64,000 bases of DNA. Origin: Prevotella sp. (GTDB lineage Bacteria; Bacteroidota; Bacteroidia; Bacteroidales; Bacteroidaceae). The translations under genes were made by a program, and so were the position numbers. The stretch lies in contig JAFUFD010000067.1 in assembly GCA_017470055.1 (NCBI GenBank), forward strand, positions 1 through 64,000, given 5' to 3'. This document shows, one piece after another, positions 34,426-44,171 of this stretch; positions within the stretch are counted from its first letter, which is position 1; every line of letters starts with the position of its first letter. A model generated the notes under the pieces. The model did no database searches. It saw only the letters and a list, made by a program, of their open reading frames with translations, and was not told the DNA's origin.

Positions 34426-36297
34426 ATGAACAAAAAAAGAACATTGACTTTGCTCACGGCACTCGCCGCGGGCATGTCTCTCTTTGCGCAAACGGACTCC
34501 CTGCAACTACAGGAAGTCGTGGTGACAGGAACACGCAACGCCACTGACGTGCGCTATCTGCCTATGACGGTTAACGTGATAGGTCGTGAGACACTCACAG
34601 AACAGTATCAGACCAGTATCCTGCCTACCGTAGTACAGCAGGTTCCTGGCTTGATGGTTACCCACCGCTCCATGATGGGCTATGGCGTGTCGGGCGGTGC
34701 CGCTGGCGGTATCAACCTGCGCGGTATAGCCGGTGGTAGCGGACAGTTGATGGTACTCATCGACGGACACCCCCAATATCAAGGCATCTACGGACATCCT
34801 ATCTCCGACAGTTACCAGACACTGATGGCTGAGCGGGTGGAGATCCTGCGTGGACCAGCCTCCGTGCTCTATGGCTCGAATGCTATGGGTGGTGTGTTGA
34901 ATATCGTGACACGTGGCATGCATCAGGATGGCATCCGCACACAAATCAACCTCGGGGCAGGCAGTTACGGCACTATTCAGGCGGAAGCCTCCAACCAAGT
35001 GCGCAGCGGTAAGTTCTCCAGCACCGTTACCGCTCAATATGGACGCACTGACAACCATCGCCCACGCATGGGGTTTGAGCAGTATGGCGGTTATATGAAA
35101 TTAGGCTACGATTTCAACAACCACTGGAATGCCTATGTCGATGCGGACATCACCCATTTCAATGCCTCCTATCCGGGCAGTATCACCTCCCCACTCTACG
35201 ATGCTGACCAGTGGATTACCCGTGGCGTGGTCTCTGCCGCTCTTGAGAATCACTATGGCAAGACCAGTGGTGCCTTGAGTGTATACTCGAATTTTGGGCG
35301 ACATAAGATTGACGACGGTACTGCCGACCCTGCTAATCCTACGGCACGCTATTTCCGCTCGAAGGATGCCCTGACTGGTGTCTCTTTTTACCAGAGTGCC
35401 CAACTCTTTGAGGGCAACCGCACAACAGTGGGTGTCGACTACCAGCACATCTACGGCTATGCGTACTATACCTCTAAGGATACTGGCGAAGTGCTCGACA
35501 CACCTAACAAGCAGAGTGGCAAGTCATATCGCAATGAGATAGCAGGCTATATTGACTTCCGTCAGGACATCACGTCATGGCTGACCCTTGACGCAGGTAT
35601 CCGTCTTGACCACCACAGCATTACTGGTACAGAGTGGATTCCACAGGGAGGTGTTGTCATCCGACCGATGGACACAGGAGAGTTGAAGGCAATGGTCAGT
35701 AAGGGATTCCGCAACCCCACCATGCGTGAGATGTACCTCTATCCGCCCTCTAACACCGACTTGGAGCCTGAGCGCATCATGAACTACGAACTGTCGTGGA
35801 AACATCGTCTCTGTGCCTTCACATACGGTGCCAACCTCTTCTACCTGAAGGGCGATAACATGATTCAGACGATGCCGGTTGACGGCAAACCCCGCAATGT
35901 GAATACGGGAGAGATCGAGAATTACGGTGCGGAACTGGAGGCTGCCTATCGCATCGATAGCCACTGGAGTCTCTCTACCAACCACTCTTTCCTCCATATG
36001 AAAAACCCCGTCCTTGGAGCCCCACAGTATAAGGGCTTCCTCGGTGCCAACTTCCGCCAGTGCCGTTGGACGGTCATTGCAGGACTGCAATATGTCAATG
36101 GACTCTACACCCAAGTGGGCGATGAGGAGCAGAAGGAGAACTTCCTATTGCTCAACGCCACTGTCAGTTACCAAGCACTGAAGAACCTCAGTCTATGGAT
36201 ACGTGGCGAGAACCTGCTGGCACAACGTTACGAGTATAACCTCGGCTATCCTATGCCACGAGCCACCTTCATGGCAGGAATACAGTGCTACTTCTAA
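34426..36297 (+). CDS. TonB-dependent outer-membrane receptor (BtuB/FepA-like)
   Basis: 623 residues: signal peptide (to AAGMSLFAQ), TonB box region LQLQEVVVTGTR, plug with VQQVPGLMVTHRSMMG, GGINLRGIAGGSGQLMVLIDGHPQ-like text split as GGINLRGIAGG and MVLIDGHPQYQG, VEILRGPASVLYGSNAMGGV, and a barrel ending FMAGIQCYF. Plug wording and length fit cobalamin or siderophore receptors. It follows the exported DUF362 protein by six bases. No riboswitch or SusD is adjacent, so the ligand remains open; cobUTS 2.5 kb away is suggestive only. Confidence 0.85.
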   Translation: MNKKRTLTLLTALAAGMSLFAQTDSLQLQEVVVTGTRNATDVRYLPMTVNVIGRETLTEQYQTSILPTVVQQVPGLMVTHRSMMGYGVSGGAAGGINLRGIAGGSGQLMVLIDGHPQYQGIYGHPISDSYQTLMAERVEILRGPASVLYGSNAMGGVLNIVTRGMHQDGIRTQINLGAGSYGTIQAEASNQVRSGKFSSTVTAQYGRTDNHRPRMGFEQYGGYMKLGYDFNNHWNAYVDADITHFNASYPGSITSPLYDADQWITRGVVSAALENHYGKTSGALSVYSNFGRHKIDDGTADPANPTARYFRSKDALTGVSFYQSAQLFEGNRTTVGVDYQHIYGYAYYTSKDTGEVLDTPNKQSGKSYRNEIAGYIDFRQDITSWLTLDAGIRLDHHSITGTEWIPQGGVVIRPMDTGELKAMVSKGFRNPTMREMYLYPPSNTDLEPERIMNYELSWKHRLCAFTYGANLFYLKGDNMIQTMPVDGKPRNVNTGEIENYGAELEAAYRIDSHWSLSTNHSFLHMKNPVLGAPQYKGFLGANFRQCRWTVIAGLQYVNGLYTQVGDEEQKENFLLLNATVSYQALKNLSLWIRGENLLAQRYEYNLGYPMPRATFMAGIQCYF

Positions 36298-36367
36298 TTT
36301 GGGGAAATTGTCAATGTCCCAAATCAACGGCACTTCGAAGGGCAAAGGAAAGACATCACTTCGCAAC

Positions 36368-36451
36368 AAAACAAGTTGTTTTATTCTTATAGGAGATATC
36401 GTTGTCATTCACTAAGATTTCCTCTTTGGGGACAAAGCAACTTGTTTTTGT
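36368..36451. repeat. Inverted repeat in a 280-bp gene-free stretch
   Basis: AACAAAACAAGTTG (36368-36381) and CAACTTGTTTTTGTT (36437-36451) can pair, and the first arm is itself near-palindromic. The stretch 36298-36577 between the TonB receptor and the DprA-like gene holds nothing else I can name; the repeat may act as a transcription end for the receptor. Confidence 0.45.
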
Positions 36452-36577
36452 TAACTGACCAATAGTTTCTCGTAAGGAAACCATAGGTTAGTCGGTACCT
36501 GATTTTCTATTATTTAAACCCATGATTCTCTTACTGATTGCTGAGGTACATAATAATCCCCATACAACCAAATTCTG

Positions 36578-37033
36578 TCATATACTTTTTGAAAGTTTAC
36601 CCTGATATTCGTTTTTATAGGCATACAAACTGCTCTGTTCGGCCACTCCGACGAACAGAATCTTGTTTGCCATTTCACATACGTATTTGTTCCTGATCAT
36701 TGCTGTCACCTTTGACTGACGGATAGCATTACTAACAGAGATAATCAATAGACGGTTCTGAGCCAACGGTCCTTTTAACTCATTGGGGATATCCCGATAC
36801 ATTCGTCGGGCCAGTACAAAGATGATAGGCTGGTTGCCTTTCAGCAGGAAGTGAAGCACGTCTTGCTCCAACTTGCTACTGAAACCGCTGATTACGCACT
36901 CCCCTTGATTACGCATTTCTGTTGCCCAGTCGTACACTTGCAGCACCGTTTCCGAAGAAATGGTGCTTGATGCTAAGAATGCAGTCTTCTTCAGTTTCAG
37001 CAGTTCCTGATTGCCAAGATACTCCACTTTCAT
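36578..37033 (-). CDS. Small DprA/Rossmann-like protein
   Basis: 151 residues resembling the Rossmann core of DprA/Smf proteins: FLASSTISSETVLQVYDWATEM, VISGFSSKLEQDVLHFLLKGNQPIIFVLARRMYRDIP and LLIISV, with the GF(S)SKLEQD strand in place of the usual GLA(R)GID. It lacks the N- and C-terminal domains of full DprA. Ten bases downstream of the AlbA-type gene on the same strand, so probably co-expressed. A DNA-binding or nucleotide-sensing role is plausible; I cannot fix it. Confidence 0.6.
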   Translation of the reverse strand: MKVEYLGNQELLKLKKTAFLASSTISSETVLQVYDWATEMRNQGECVISGFSSKLEQDVLHFLLKGNQPIIFVLARRMYRDIPNELKGPLAQNRLLIISVSNAIRQSKVTAMIRNKYVCEMANKILFVGVAEQSSLYAYKNEYQGKLSKSI

Positions 37034-37043
37034 TGCCTATCAA

Positions 37044-38498
37044 TTACGCTCCCGTTTCGTTTTCAACAAATTCCCAATGGCCGCTATAGCCACTGCCAAC
37101 ATATTTAATATGAGTAAGTTTAATGATATGCCTCTTTATTGTTTTGGATGCGAAACCACTTAATTTAGCCAATTCCTCTGTAGTAATTTTAGGATTCTTC
37201 TTAATCTGTTCTTCTATCCACATATCAAGTGTTTTTCCTTGAGTATCACCTTGGGCATCATCTTGAGTGCCACCTTGAGGGACATCTTGAGGGACATCTT
37301 GAGGGACATCTACGGTTGAAAACACGTTCACCTCAAATGCTGTCAACTTTGACACATCAAAAACAGCCTCCTTGTTGCCATTATCAAGCAACATATCCTG
37401 CACGCGCCTTATACCTTGGTTGAACATATTGACATACTTCATCTCCTTCATGGCTTCCGCTATAATAGGATTGCGATAATCGTTTACATTGGGAAAATTC
37501 TCAGGACGAGCCTCACCATATAACCCTCCAGCATTCATAATTTCAATATGGTCGTCAAACTGATATAGTCGGATAGGCATATTCGATTGATAGTCACGAT
37601 GCATACAGGCATTCATCATCAACTCACGCAATGCATTGTTGGGATAATTGATGACGGTCTTCTCACGGAACAGACTCACAGAGACGGGTCTTTGTGTGAT
37701 AATGGCATCACTGACGAAAGATTCCAATGCGGGTAGCAACTGGAAAAGCGGCCCCTGAAAACGTTTCTCGTTCAGCACCTCTCCGCCAATGGTTTTGCCA
37801 GCAAAGCGAACAAACTGAACGTAAGCCCCTGGCAAATAAAAACGAGGATTCTTGCCAAATAAGATAAGGGCTGCGTATGTAGGGCAACCGTGAACGCGGT
37901 CATACAGACGAACAGAAGCCAATTGTTCCTTGATGTCCCGTTTGTCATCTGCCAACACTTCTGGTGTAACCACAGAAGGCAGATACTCATCCTTGATATA
38001 CTCCAGATTCAAGTCATCCAATGTAGCGCCAAGACAAGGCGTAGCATCAAAGGTTGCCATATAGGCTGTGCGCCGTTCCGTCAATATCCGTTCTTCCGCT
38101 TCACTTGCGATGTCACGCCTTGGACCTATACGCACAAACACCCGTCCACGATACCGTACAGGAGGCAGAAGTGAAGGAGAAACCTCTGCCACCAACAAAT
38201 CGCCATCGGGAAACTCCACCCGCTCCACTGTCATAACAGGCAATGGCAGGATGTTACCGTCCGAGCGGATGCCTGAAATCCTCTTCAGCAAAGCATCGTC
38301 CACCTTCAGTCCCGACAACCGCCCGTCATCATGGGCACCAATCAGCAGATAGCCCTTCTGGCGAGAGTCTGGCAAATCGTTGGAAAAGGCACAGATGGCC
38401 TCACAGAACTTATCCATATTCGTAGTAGAAACCGTCCGCTCCACCCGAAAATTCTCTGTGCTCTGCAACAATGCCAATATTTCTTCTTTTGATATCAT
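37044..38498 (-). CDS. AlbA_2/Schlafen-like ATP-binding regulator (COG2865 type)
   Basis: 484 residues: N-terminal AlbA_2 (Schlafen-like) domain (about 10-130, FVRIGPRRDIASEAEERIL), a helical middle, an HATPase-like domain (about 270-385, LRELMMNACMHRDYQ, EIMNAGGLYG, NQGIRRVQD), a linker of 4-residue repeats (DVPQ three times, then GGTQ, DDAQ, GDTQ near 400-425), and a C-terminal winged helix (KITTEELAKLSGFASKTIKRHI). Often annotated RecG-like or putative transcriptional regulator; it lacks helicase motifs. A TAACTTTG -7 box lies at 38544-38551. Such genes cluster with defence loci, as here. Confidence 0.82.
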   Translation of the reverse strand: MISKEEILALLQSTENFRVERTVSTTNMDKFCEAICAFSNDLPDSRQKGYLLIGAHDDGRLSGLKVDDALLKRISGIRSDGNILPLPVMTVERVEFPDGDLLVAEVSPSLLPPVRYRGRVFVRIGPRRDIASEAEERILTERRTAYMATFDATPCLGATLDDLNLEYIKDEYLPSVVTPEVLADDKRDIKEQLASVRLYDRVHGCPTYAALILFGKNPRFYLPGAYVQFVRFAGKTIGGEVLNEKRFQGPLFQLLPALESFVSDAIITQRPVSVSLFREKTVINYPNNALRELMMNACMHRDYQSNMPIRLYQFDDHIEIMNAGGLYGEARPENFPNVNDYRNPIIAEAMKEMKYVNMFNQGIRRVQDMLLDNGNKEAVFDVSKLTAFEVNVFSTVDVPQDVPQDVPQGGTQDDAQGDTQGKTLDMWIEEQIKKNPKITTEELAKLSGFASKTIKRHIIKLTHIKYVGSGYSGHWEFVENETGA

Positions 38499-38543
38499 AC
38501 TTTCTTTTTTTTAGTTCTGTTATTCCCTTGCTTCTTTTGCTTG

Positions 38544-38551
38544 CAAAGTTA
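38544..38551 (-). promoter_or_regulatory. -7 box of AlbA-type regulator gene
   Basis: Minus-strand TAACTTTG, 46 bases before the ATG. Confidence 0.45.
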
Positions 38552-38642
38552 CAATAATTATTTTAAATCACCTCTGTAGAATTACCCACTAAGTGTTTTA
38601 CTGTTACCTACTAACTCTAAAAAGTTAAGCAGCAACTCCCTT

Positions 38643-39491
38643 TCAGGCAGAAAGAATTGCTTGCTTCAAGGGCTCCAACTTCAGAATATCGCATTTATCC
38701 ACAAAATTGTACTTCCATGCTTCTTTTGGTAGACTTATTTTACAATTCAAACTTCTATTAATATGGTGCCTAAAGTATGGAATGATAAAATCCTTACCAG
38801 ACACTATTCTCAATAACGTTTGTTCGTTATATGGAAAATGTAATCGACGTTTATTTAGTAACTCATCAATTTTATCTTCTGTTATTCCGTAATGAATTAA
38901 GCCATTTCTAATCTCACTTATTTTGGCAATAATCTTTGCACTATCAATTCTATTTGTATTGTCCATATATGCCTCAATGGACAATAGCCGGAATTGATTT
39001 GTGCATTCCATTTGTATAGAATAATAAAAGAATAAATCAATCAATGGCTTCTCTATCTCGTTTAATGCCTGCGATATATTCAGCGTGTTTTTAATAACTT
39101 CAAGAGAAGCCTGACCATACAGGAAACATGCAACATTGCAAATTGCATCTTCACAAATCACATAATTTTCTATACAATATGCATCTAAGACATATAGATG
39201 TTCTATGTTTTCTTTTTCTTTAAATTGTAAATAAATGTCGCCATCAACTATATATATCCTTTTACGGCGGTCATCTGTATCATTTTGACAAAACTCTATA
39301 ACTTCTCTTCTACACCCTAATGGATGAATGTCATTTATAATGATACCAGTATCAGCCAATAACCGGTTCATTAACTTTACATAAAAAGGTTTATCTTTTA
39401 CACAGTCCTCAGTATAAATATCTATTGAATTTCTATATTCAGTGAATACCGCCGCAGTTTGACGTACCTCAGGAGAAAATTCTAAAGCCAT
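38643..39491 (-). CDS. ariB: DUF4435 protein, probable PARIS effector AriB
   Basis: 282 residues from the ATG at 39491; an ATG at 39515 would overlap the upstream ATPase gene by 20 bases. DUF4435 features: SIDIYTEDCVKDKPFYVKLM with the acidic ED, HPLGCRREVIEF, RRKRIYIVDGDIY and HLYVLDAYCIENY, forming a TOPRIM-like acidic core (E in TED; DGD; D/E in DAYCIEN). In PARIS (AriA ATPase plus AriB DUF4435), AriB is the toxin-like nuclease released when AriA senses a viral anti-restriction protein. The gene order, sizes and strand match. Very AT-rich. Other AAA-DUF4435 pairs exist, so function is inferred from family and order. Confidence 0.72.
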   Translation of the reverse strand: MALEFSPEVRQTAAVFTEYRNSIDIYTEDCVKDKPFYVKLMNRLLADTGIIINDIHPLGCRREVIEFCQNDTDDRRKRIYIVDGDIYLQFKEKENIEHLYVLDAYCIENYVICEDAICNVACFLYGQASLEVIKNTLNISQALNEIEKPLIDLFFYYSIQMECTNQFRLLSIEAYMDNTNRIDSAKIIAKISEIRNGLIHYGITEDKIDELLNKRRLHFPYNEQTLLRIVSGKDFIIPYFRHHINRSLNCKISLPKEAWKYNFVDKCDILKLEPLKQAILSA

Positions 39492-39495
39492 AGCA

Positions 39496-40845
39496 TTATC
39501 TTGATAAATCCACACACCATTCTTTTCTTTCTGGTCTCGCTAATATTGCAGGAGCATGTGTTGCAATAATAAATTGAGTATTTGGACTCGCTTTCTGTAA
39601 TGCATCTACAAACAATTCTTGCCAACTAATATGTAAAGACAACTCAGGTTCATCAATAAGGAAAATGGAAGATTGCTTATTTCCCTGATTTAAAGCCAAA
39701 TGAGCTAACATAATAATTAATTGCTTTTCACCTGAAGATAACTCGTACACACTATTTATCCTTTTGGGAGATACCTTTATTTTTATATCACCTTGCCCAT
39801 CAACAATCAACATCTTTTTACCTTCCTTGAAAAACATATTTACTCCATCTTGGAATCTCAGTACAGGTTCTCGTAATTTTTTAAGATTTTCGAGGTATTC
39901 ATTTCCGTATGAAGTGAGTTTATCAATCTTATCCAGTTGAGAGCTATTTACCATCCATTTGAGCAAAGTATTATAGAATTCAGGATTTCTATCTCTCTTT
40001 GAAGACTGTTCTGATAGGGTTTTCAGCAACACTTCCAATTGATTAAAAGCATCATCTAATTCATCATCTAATTCATTAAGTCCTAACTCTTTAACAGCAA
40101 CTTTTATATTTTCTTTTTTTTTCGATAATAGCATTATTTCTTTATCATAGTCATCTGTCAACAACGATGGGACCTCATTATAAAACTTAAATGAATCATG
40201 CAAAACTTTTCTTCTGAAATTATCTGCATAAGTTCCTTGTTTTTTCGCATTATATCTAACAGAATCAAAAACCATATTCTGAATATCAAGTAAAGCCCTG
40301 TCCACAGCATCGTCAATAGCCCTGCTACGCCTACGCATTTGCAGGTCTCTCATGGGCATAGCAGGAATTCCACTTTTCATTTCTATAATTCTGCGATTAA
40401 TACCTAAGAATAACGGCGTTTGTATTGATTTAATTTTTTCTACAACAATACTATTCTCAAAAATACCTCTATTCTTAATATATTCTTCGCGTTCATAATC
40501 AGTTTTTTCTTCCATACCTTGGAATTTTTCTGAGATTTTGAACTCTTCTTTAATTGGAGTTTCTTCCTCCTTGTCATCATATTGTAAAATCATACGGGTA
40601 TTATCTTTTTGGCAAAAAATATATACGTTTTTCCCTTCCTTTGTTTCGCACTTAAGAATCAATTCCGAGAACTCTACGTCATTTAGCACTCTATAAGATG
40701 GTTCAAGCAGACCGGACAGCAATTTTAAAACTGTTGTTTTGCCAGAACCATTTATACCAATAAGGAATGTAACACCATCCCTAAAATTAATGTCAAAGTT
40801 CATATAGCCTCGGACATCTTTTCCTTCAAAATGTTTGAGTTTCAT
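39496..40845 (-). CDS. ariA: AAA/ABC-type ATPase, probable PARIS sensor AriA
   Basis: 449 residues of the AAA_15/OLD-like ABC-ATPase class: P-loop GINGSGKTT (residues 30-38), a long coiled insert (about 200-330), signature ELSSGEKQ (368-375), Walker B IFLIDEPELSLH (394-405) and a C-terminal H-loop IIATHAP (426-432). No TOPRIM domain is fused, unlike OLD nucleases; the separate DUF4435 protein downstream supplies it. Start is 17 bases downstream of the methyltransferase stop, so it is likely on the restriction-type transcript. AT content is much higher than in the helicase gene. Confidence 0.8.
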   Translation of the reverse strand: MKLKHFEGKDVRGYMNFDINFRDGVTFLIGINGSGKTTVLKLLSGLLEPSYRVLNDVEFSELILKCETKEGKNVYIFCQKDNTRMILQYDDKEEETPIKEEFKISEKFQGMEEKTDYEREEYIKNRGIFENSIVVEKIKSIQTPLFLGINRRIIEMKSGIPAMPMRDLQMRRRSRAIDDAVDRALLDIQNMVFDSVRYNAKKQGTYADNFRRKVLHDSFKFYNEVPSLLTDDYDKEIMLLSKKKENIKVAVKELGLNELDDELDDAFNQLEVLLKTLSEQSSKRDRNPEFYNTLLKWMVNSSQLDKIDKLTSYGNEYLENLKKLREPVLRFQDGVNMFFKEGKKMLIVDGQGDIKIKVSPKRINSVYELSSGEKQLIIMLAHLALNQGNKQSSIFLIDEPELSLHISWQELFVDALQKASPNTQFIIATHAPAILARPERKEWCVDLSR

Positions 40846-40862
40846 AATTATAATGTTTTTAG

Positions 40863-43800
40863 TTATTCTTCATTCAATTCATCGCCCATACGATATTTTA
40901 TGTCGTAGTTGATAATGAAATCTAATTCTTCTTCGGTGAAACCGTAGTGTCCATAAATTTCATTATCTATTTTGTCTATTACAGGTTTTGACAACCGCGG
41001 TTGGAAGGATTGAATTCTTAATCTTCCTACTCGCTTGTCATTCCTTGCTACAAAAATAGCATTATCTTTCAAATTGCTAAGCATTTCATCAGATAATTGC
41101 ATTATTGTTATTGCTTTTTGTCTATCAACGGATTGTAGTCCGATAGGAAAATTCTGTATTTCCCTAACATTTACATTCCTGCAATCAGAGAATGTAATAA
41201 AAAACCAAAAGAACAAACTGCTATTCAAGAAAGCAATCGTCAACTTCTGCTGCCTTTCGTCATCAAAAAATACTTTTTTTAATTCTGATGGAGTGACAAT
41301 GTCATCATTTTCATTATAAATGATAGGAGTGTCAATAAAGAATTGAATGAAATACTGTAGTTTTCTGGTATATTTAACAGGAAAAATCGAAGATTTTCTA
41401 AAAGCCAAACCAAGTATTTGCTTTTTTGACAACTTATTAATGATGTTTGTTTCTATTTTAGATGAGATCTTGGGATAGCCACTTATATTTAAAGTATCTT
41501 TGTCCACACTTTCATAATGCACATTATTAAAGAGACAGTTTCTTTCAATGCTATTCCATCTATAATATTTTGTATTGTAAAATGCGGTATCCGTATTACT
41601 GATATAAATCGTTAGTCGCTTATCTACGCCGTCAAAAAGTTTTGAAGGCCTCACTCCGTAATTAGAAAAATAGCAACCAGACAGATAATTAGTGAGAACA
41701 TTTCTCAAAGGAAAATATCCATCTGTCGACACTATTGAAATAGGCACTATCATACCTATGCGCCCATGTTTCTTTTTCAGCGACTTTAATGAGCGTTCTA
41801 TACAAAATGCATATAAGTCGCCACATGGTAACGTATCATATCCGCGCAATTGATAAATATCCGAAATAGCCAAATGGGTATCTTTGTCCTTTTTATTGTA
41901 ATCCACATATGGTGGATTACCGATAATCACATCGAAGCCTCCGTGGCCGTTAATGATTTCGTAGAACTCGGCGAGCCAGTGGAAGGGCTGGTGGGAACTG
42001 AACCATGCATCATAATCGACGGTTGAAGAGATGGAGCCATACATCTGATGATTCAACAAGTCGTTCAAATGGGCAAGGCGGACTTTCAAGTCGTGCTTGG
42101 CACGTTTGAAGGCTGCCATATCCTCGGTTTGAGAGAGTTGGATGGTCTTGAACACACCGTAGGTGCGCGCCACCTTCTCCATTTCCTCACTCACACGGTT
42201 GCGGAATTCCTGTGCCGTAAAGAAGTCTGTATAGGCAATGCCTGCGTCCATCTCCTTCTGTGTGGCATAGCCAACAAGGGTGTTACCACAACGGATGTTG
42301 AAGTCGATGTCGGGTAACGGGTCAAGACCTAAGTTGGGGTCTCGCTTGTCCACCTCTACCACTGCCACCATCTTCAGGAACAGACGCAGTTTGGCAATCT
42401 CAGTGGCCTCCACCATAATGTCAACGCCATAGAGGTTGCGCAGGATGATGCTCTTGTAGATGAAGTACTGAATGTTGGAGCGGTATTTGTTCTGAATCTC
42501 TTGCAGTTCCTCTTTGAAAAGCCCATTGTTCTTTTGGTGGAACTCCTGCATACGGGCAATGCAAACTTCGTAGAGCGGTTCAAGGATGTTGAGCGCAGCA
42601 AAGAGGAATGCCCCCGACCCACAGGTTGGGTCGAGTATCGTCACCCGTTGCAACTCCTGATAGAAGTGCTTGATGAGTAGATGGTCTTGCGTGGCGTTCA
42701 ACATATCGTAAGTAAATTGACGAATATCCAGATTATACGTGATAAAATCGTTAATGTCATGCAAATTACCCCCCCCATTTAGTTGCGCTATGCGTCCATA
42801 ACGCTGCAAGCGTTCAATGGTCTCGCGCCAGATTTCTGTCGGCAGGGCATACTTTTCTGGAGTCTTCTCGTTCCAATGCTTGCGACGCTCCAGCAGATTG
42901 GGCTTCGTGGTATCAAGCCCAATGGCTATCTCGTCGGGAATCTTATGTTCGTGTCCTTTCTTCACCGCATCAAAGATGTATTTGTCGCCACTCTTGCGAA
43001 GGAAAGTCCATACAAAGCCTGCAGGCTTGAAAGGGCGCTCGTCGTGTTTCTTGGTGGCATCCATTAGATAGGGAATGATGGTATTGCGACCGATATACTC
43101 CGTGATGTCCTCCTTGGTGTAGTAGGCTCCCATCTGGGCACGGTCGTTGATGTATTGCTCGAAGATGTAGCCCAACACATCGGGATTGATGTCGCGACCC
43201 GTCGCCGTCATGCGGTCATCCAAATGCCAGTGCCATTTGTCGAAGAAATCGAATAGGCTGCGGAAAGCCTCATCAGCAATGTCAAGTCCGGCATAGTCCT
43301 GCTCTATCTGGTGGACATCGAACATACCACCGTTCAGATAGGGTATGCGACCATAGACGGTCTCAAAAGCCTGGTCGTGGTGAGGGGCATTCAGTCCGTC
43401 GTGGAAGAGGCTAACGAGGAAACCTTTGTAGAATTTGTTGAAGAAGCGGTCTTCACCCTCGTTCTGTTGCGTCCATTCCAGCTTACGGCGTAGGTAATCC
43501 ACATTGCCATCGAGAAAACCTTTCTTCTGGATGAAATAGCAGAACATCAGACGGTTGAGCATCACCGATGTGTACCACTGCTTGTTCTTGTTGTCCTTGT
43601 CGGCAAGATGGTCGTCAATGCCCGTAATGAACTTGGCAAAGTTGGTGTGCTCTTTCTTAAAGCCAGTATAGAAGTCCTTTGTAATCTTCTCGGAGTTGAT
43701 GAGGAAAGCCGCCTGCACCTTCTCGATGATGTCAAGGATGGTGGGCGTCTCGTCATCGAGCGAGAAAGACAGCCCCTCCATCTTCTCGAAAAGGAAACTG

Positions 43801-44165
43801 GCCTTATCCACCGTATCGTATTCAACCAAAACCAAGTCACGCTTCTCCACTTTCCTGACAGGAACTACCCAGAGATGGTACATTGTGTCAGGAACGACGA
43901 AGATGCAGATATAGTTCTCGGCGTTCTTGCGGAGTTTGGTATCCAATTTCTTGCAGATGGACGAGACGGGAATCTCGTCAACCTTGCATTGTAGAATCTG
44001 GAAACCGCTACGCTCGGCTATCTGCTCTATCTGAAAGGTTCGCTCGTCAATCGCATATTCGGGCAACAGGGTTGCACCCGAAGGATTGTTCCATCCCATT
44101 TCAGTGATGAACAACTCACGGAAATTACTCTCTGACAGATATTGATTGAATACGTTTCTTTTCAT
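40863..44165 (-). CDS. Eco57I-like adenine-N6 DNA methyltransferase of a helicase-linked defence system
   Basis: 1100 residues. N-terminal region with PDDEXK-like possibilities but no clear nuclease motif; SAM-binding motif I LDPTCGSGAFLFAAL near residue 510 and catalytic motif IV IGNPPYVDY near 748; the last 350 residues should be the target-recognition domain. This class includes type IIG and PglX-like enzymes. It is seven bases downstream of a PLD/SNF2 helicase and 17 bases upstream of the PARIS-like ATPase. The gene is compositionally split: moderate GC before about 41930 and very AT-rich after it. Confidence 0.85.
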   Translation of the reverse strand: MKRNVFNQYLSESNFRELFITEMGWNNPSGATLLPEYAIDERTFQIEQIAERSGFQILQCKVDEIPVSSICKKLDTKLRKNAENYICIFVVPDTMYHLWVVPVRKVEKRDLVLVEYDTVDKASFLFEKMEGLSFSLDDETPTILDIIEKVQAAFLINSEKITKDFYTGFKKEHTNFAKFITGIDDHLADKDNKNKQWYTSVMLNRLMFCYFIQKKGFLDGNVDYLRRKLEWTQQNEGEDRFFNKFYKGFLVSLFHDGLNAPHHDQAFETVYGRIPYLNGGMFDVHQIEQDYAGLDIADEAFRSLFDFFDKWHWHLDDRMTATGRDINPDVLGYIFEQYINDRAQMGAYYTKEDITEYIGRNTIIPYLMDATKKHDERPFKPAGFVWTFLRKSGDKYIFDAVKKGHEHKIPDEIAIGLDTTKPNLLERRKHWNEKTPEKYALPTEIWRETIERLQRYGRIAQLNGGGNLHDINDFITYNLDIRQFTYDMLNATQDHLLIKHFYQELQRVTILDPTCGSGAFLFAALNILEPLYEVCIARMQEFHQKNNGLFKEELQEIQNKYRSNIQYFIYKSIILRNLYGVDIMVEATEIAKLRLFLKMVAVVEVDKRDPNLGLDPLPDIDFNIRCGNTLVGYATQKEMDAGIAYTDFFTAQEFRNRVSEEMEKVARTYGVFKTIQLSQTEDMAAFKRAKHDLKVRLAHLNDLLNHQMYGSISSTVDYDAWFSSHQPFHWLAEFYEIINGHGGFDVIIGNPPYVDYNKKDKDTHLAISDIYQLRGYDTLPCGDLYAFCIERSLKSLKKKHGRIGMIVPISIVSTDGYFPLRNVLTNYLSGCYFSNYGVRPSKLFDGVDKRLTIYISNTDTAFYNTKYYRWNSIERNCLFNNVHYESVDKDTLNISGYPKISSKIETNIINKLSKKQILGLAFRKSSIFPVKYTRKLQYFIQFFIDTPIIYNENDDIVTPSELKKVFFDDERQQKLTIAFLNSSLFFWFFITFSDCRNVNVREIQNFPIGLQSVDRQKAITIMQLSDEMLSNLKDNAIFVARNDKRVGRLRIQSFQPRLSKPVIDKIDNEIYGHYGFTEEELDFIINYDIKYRMGDELNEE

Positions 44166-44171
44166 ATCGTC

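Noticed and set aside
36298..36577. Possible short gene in the gap after the TonB receptor
   Set aside because: Frames here overlap the receptor end or lack any start context; only an inverted repeat is visible.
40863..44165. Calling a complete BREX system from the PglX-like methyltransferase
   Set aside because: No brxA, brxB, brxC, pglZ or brxL gene is in the window.
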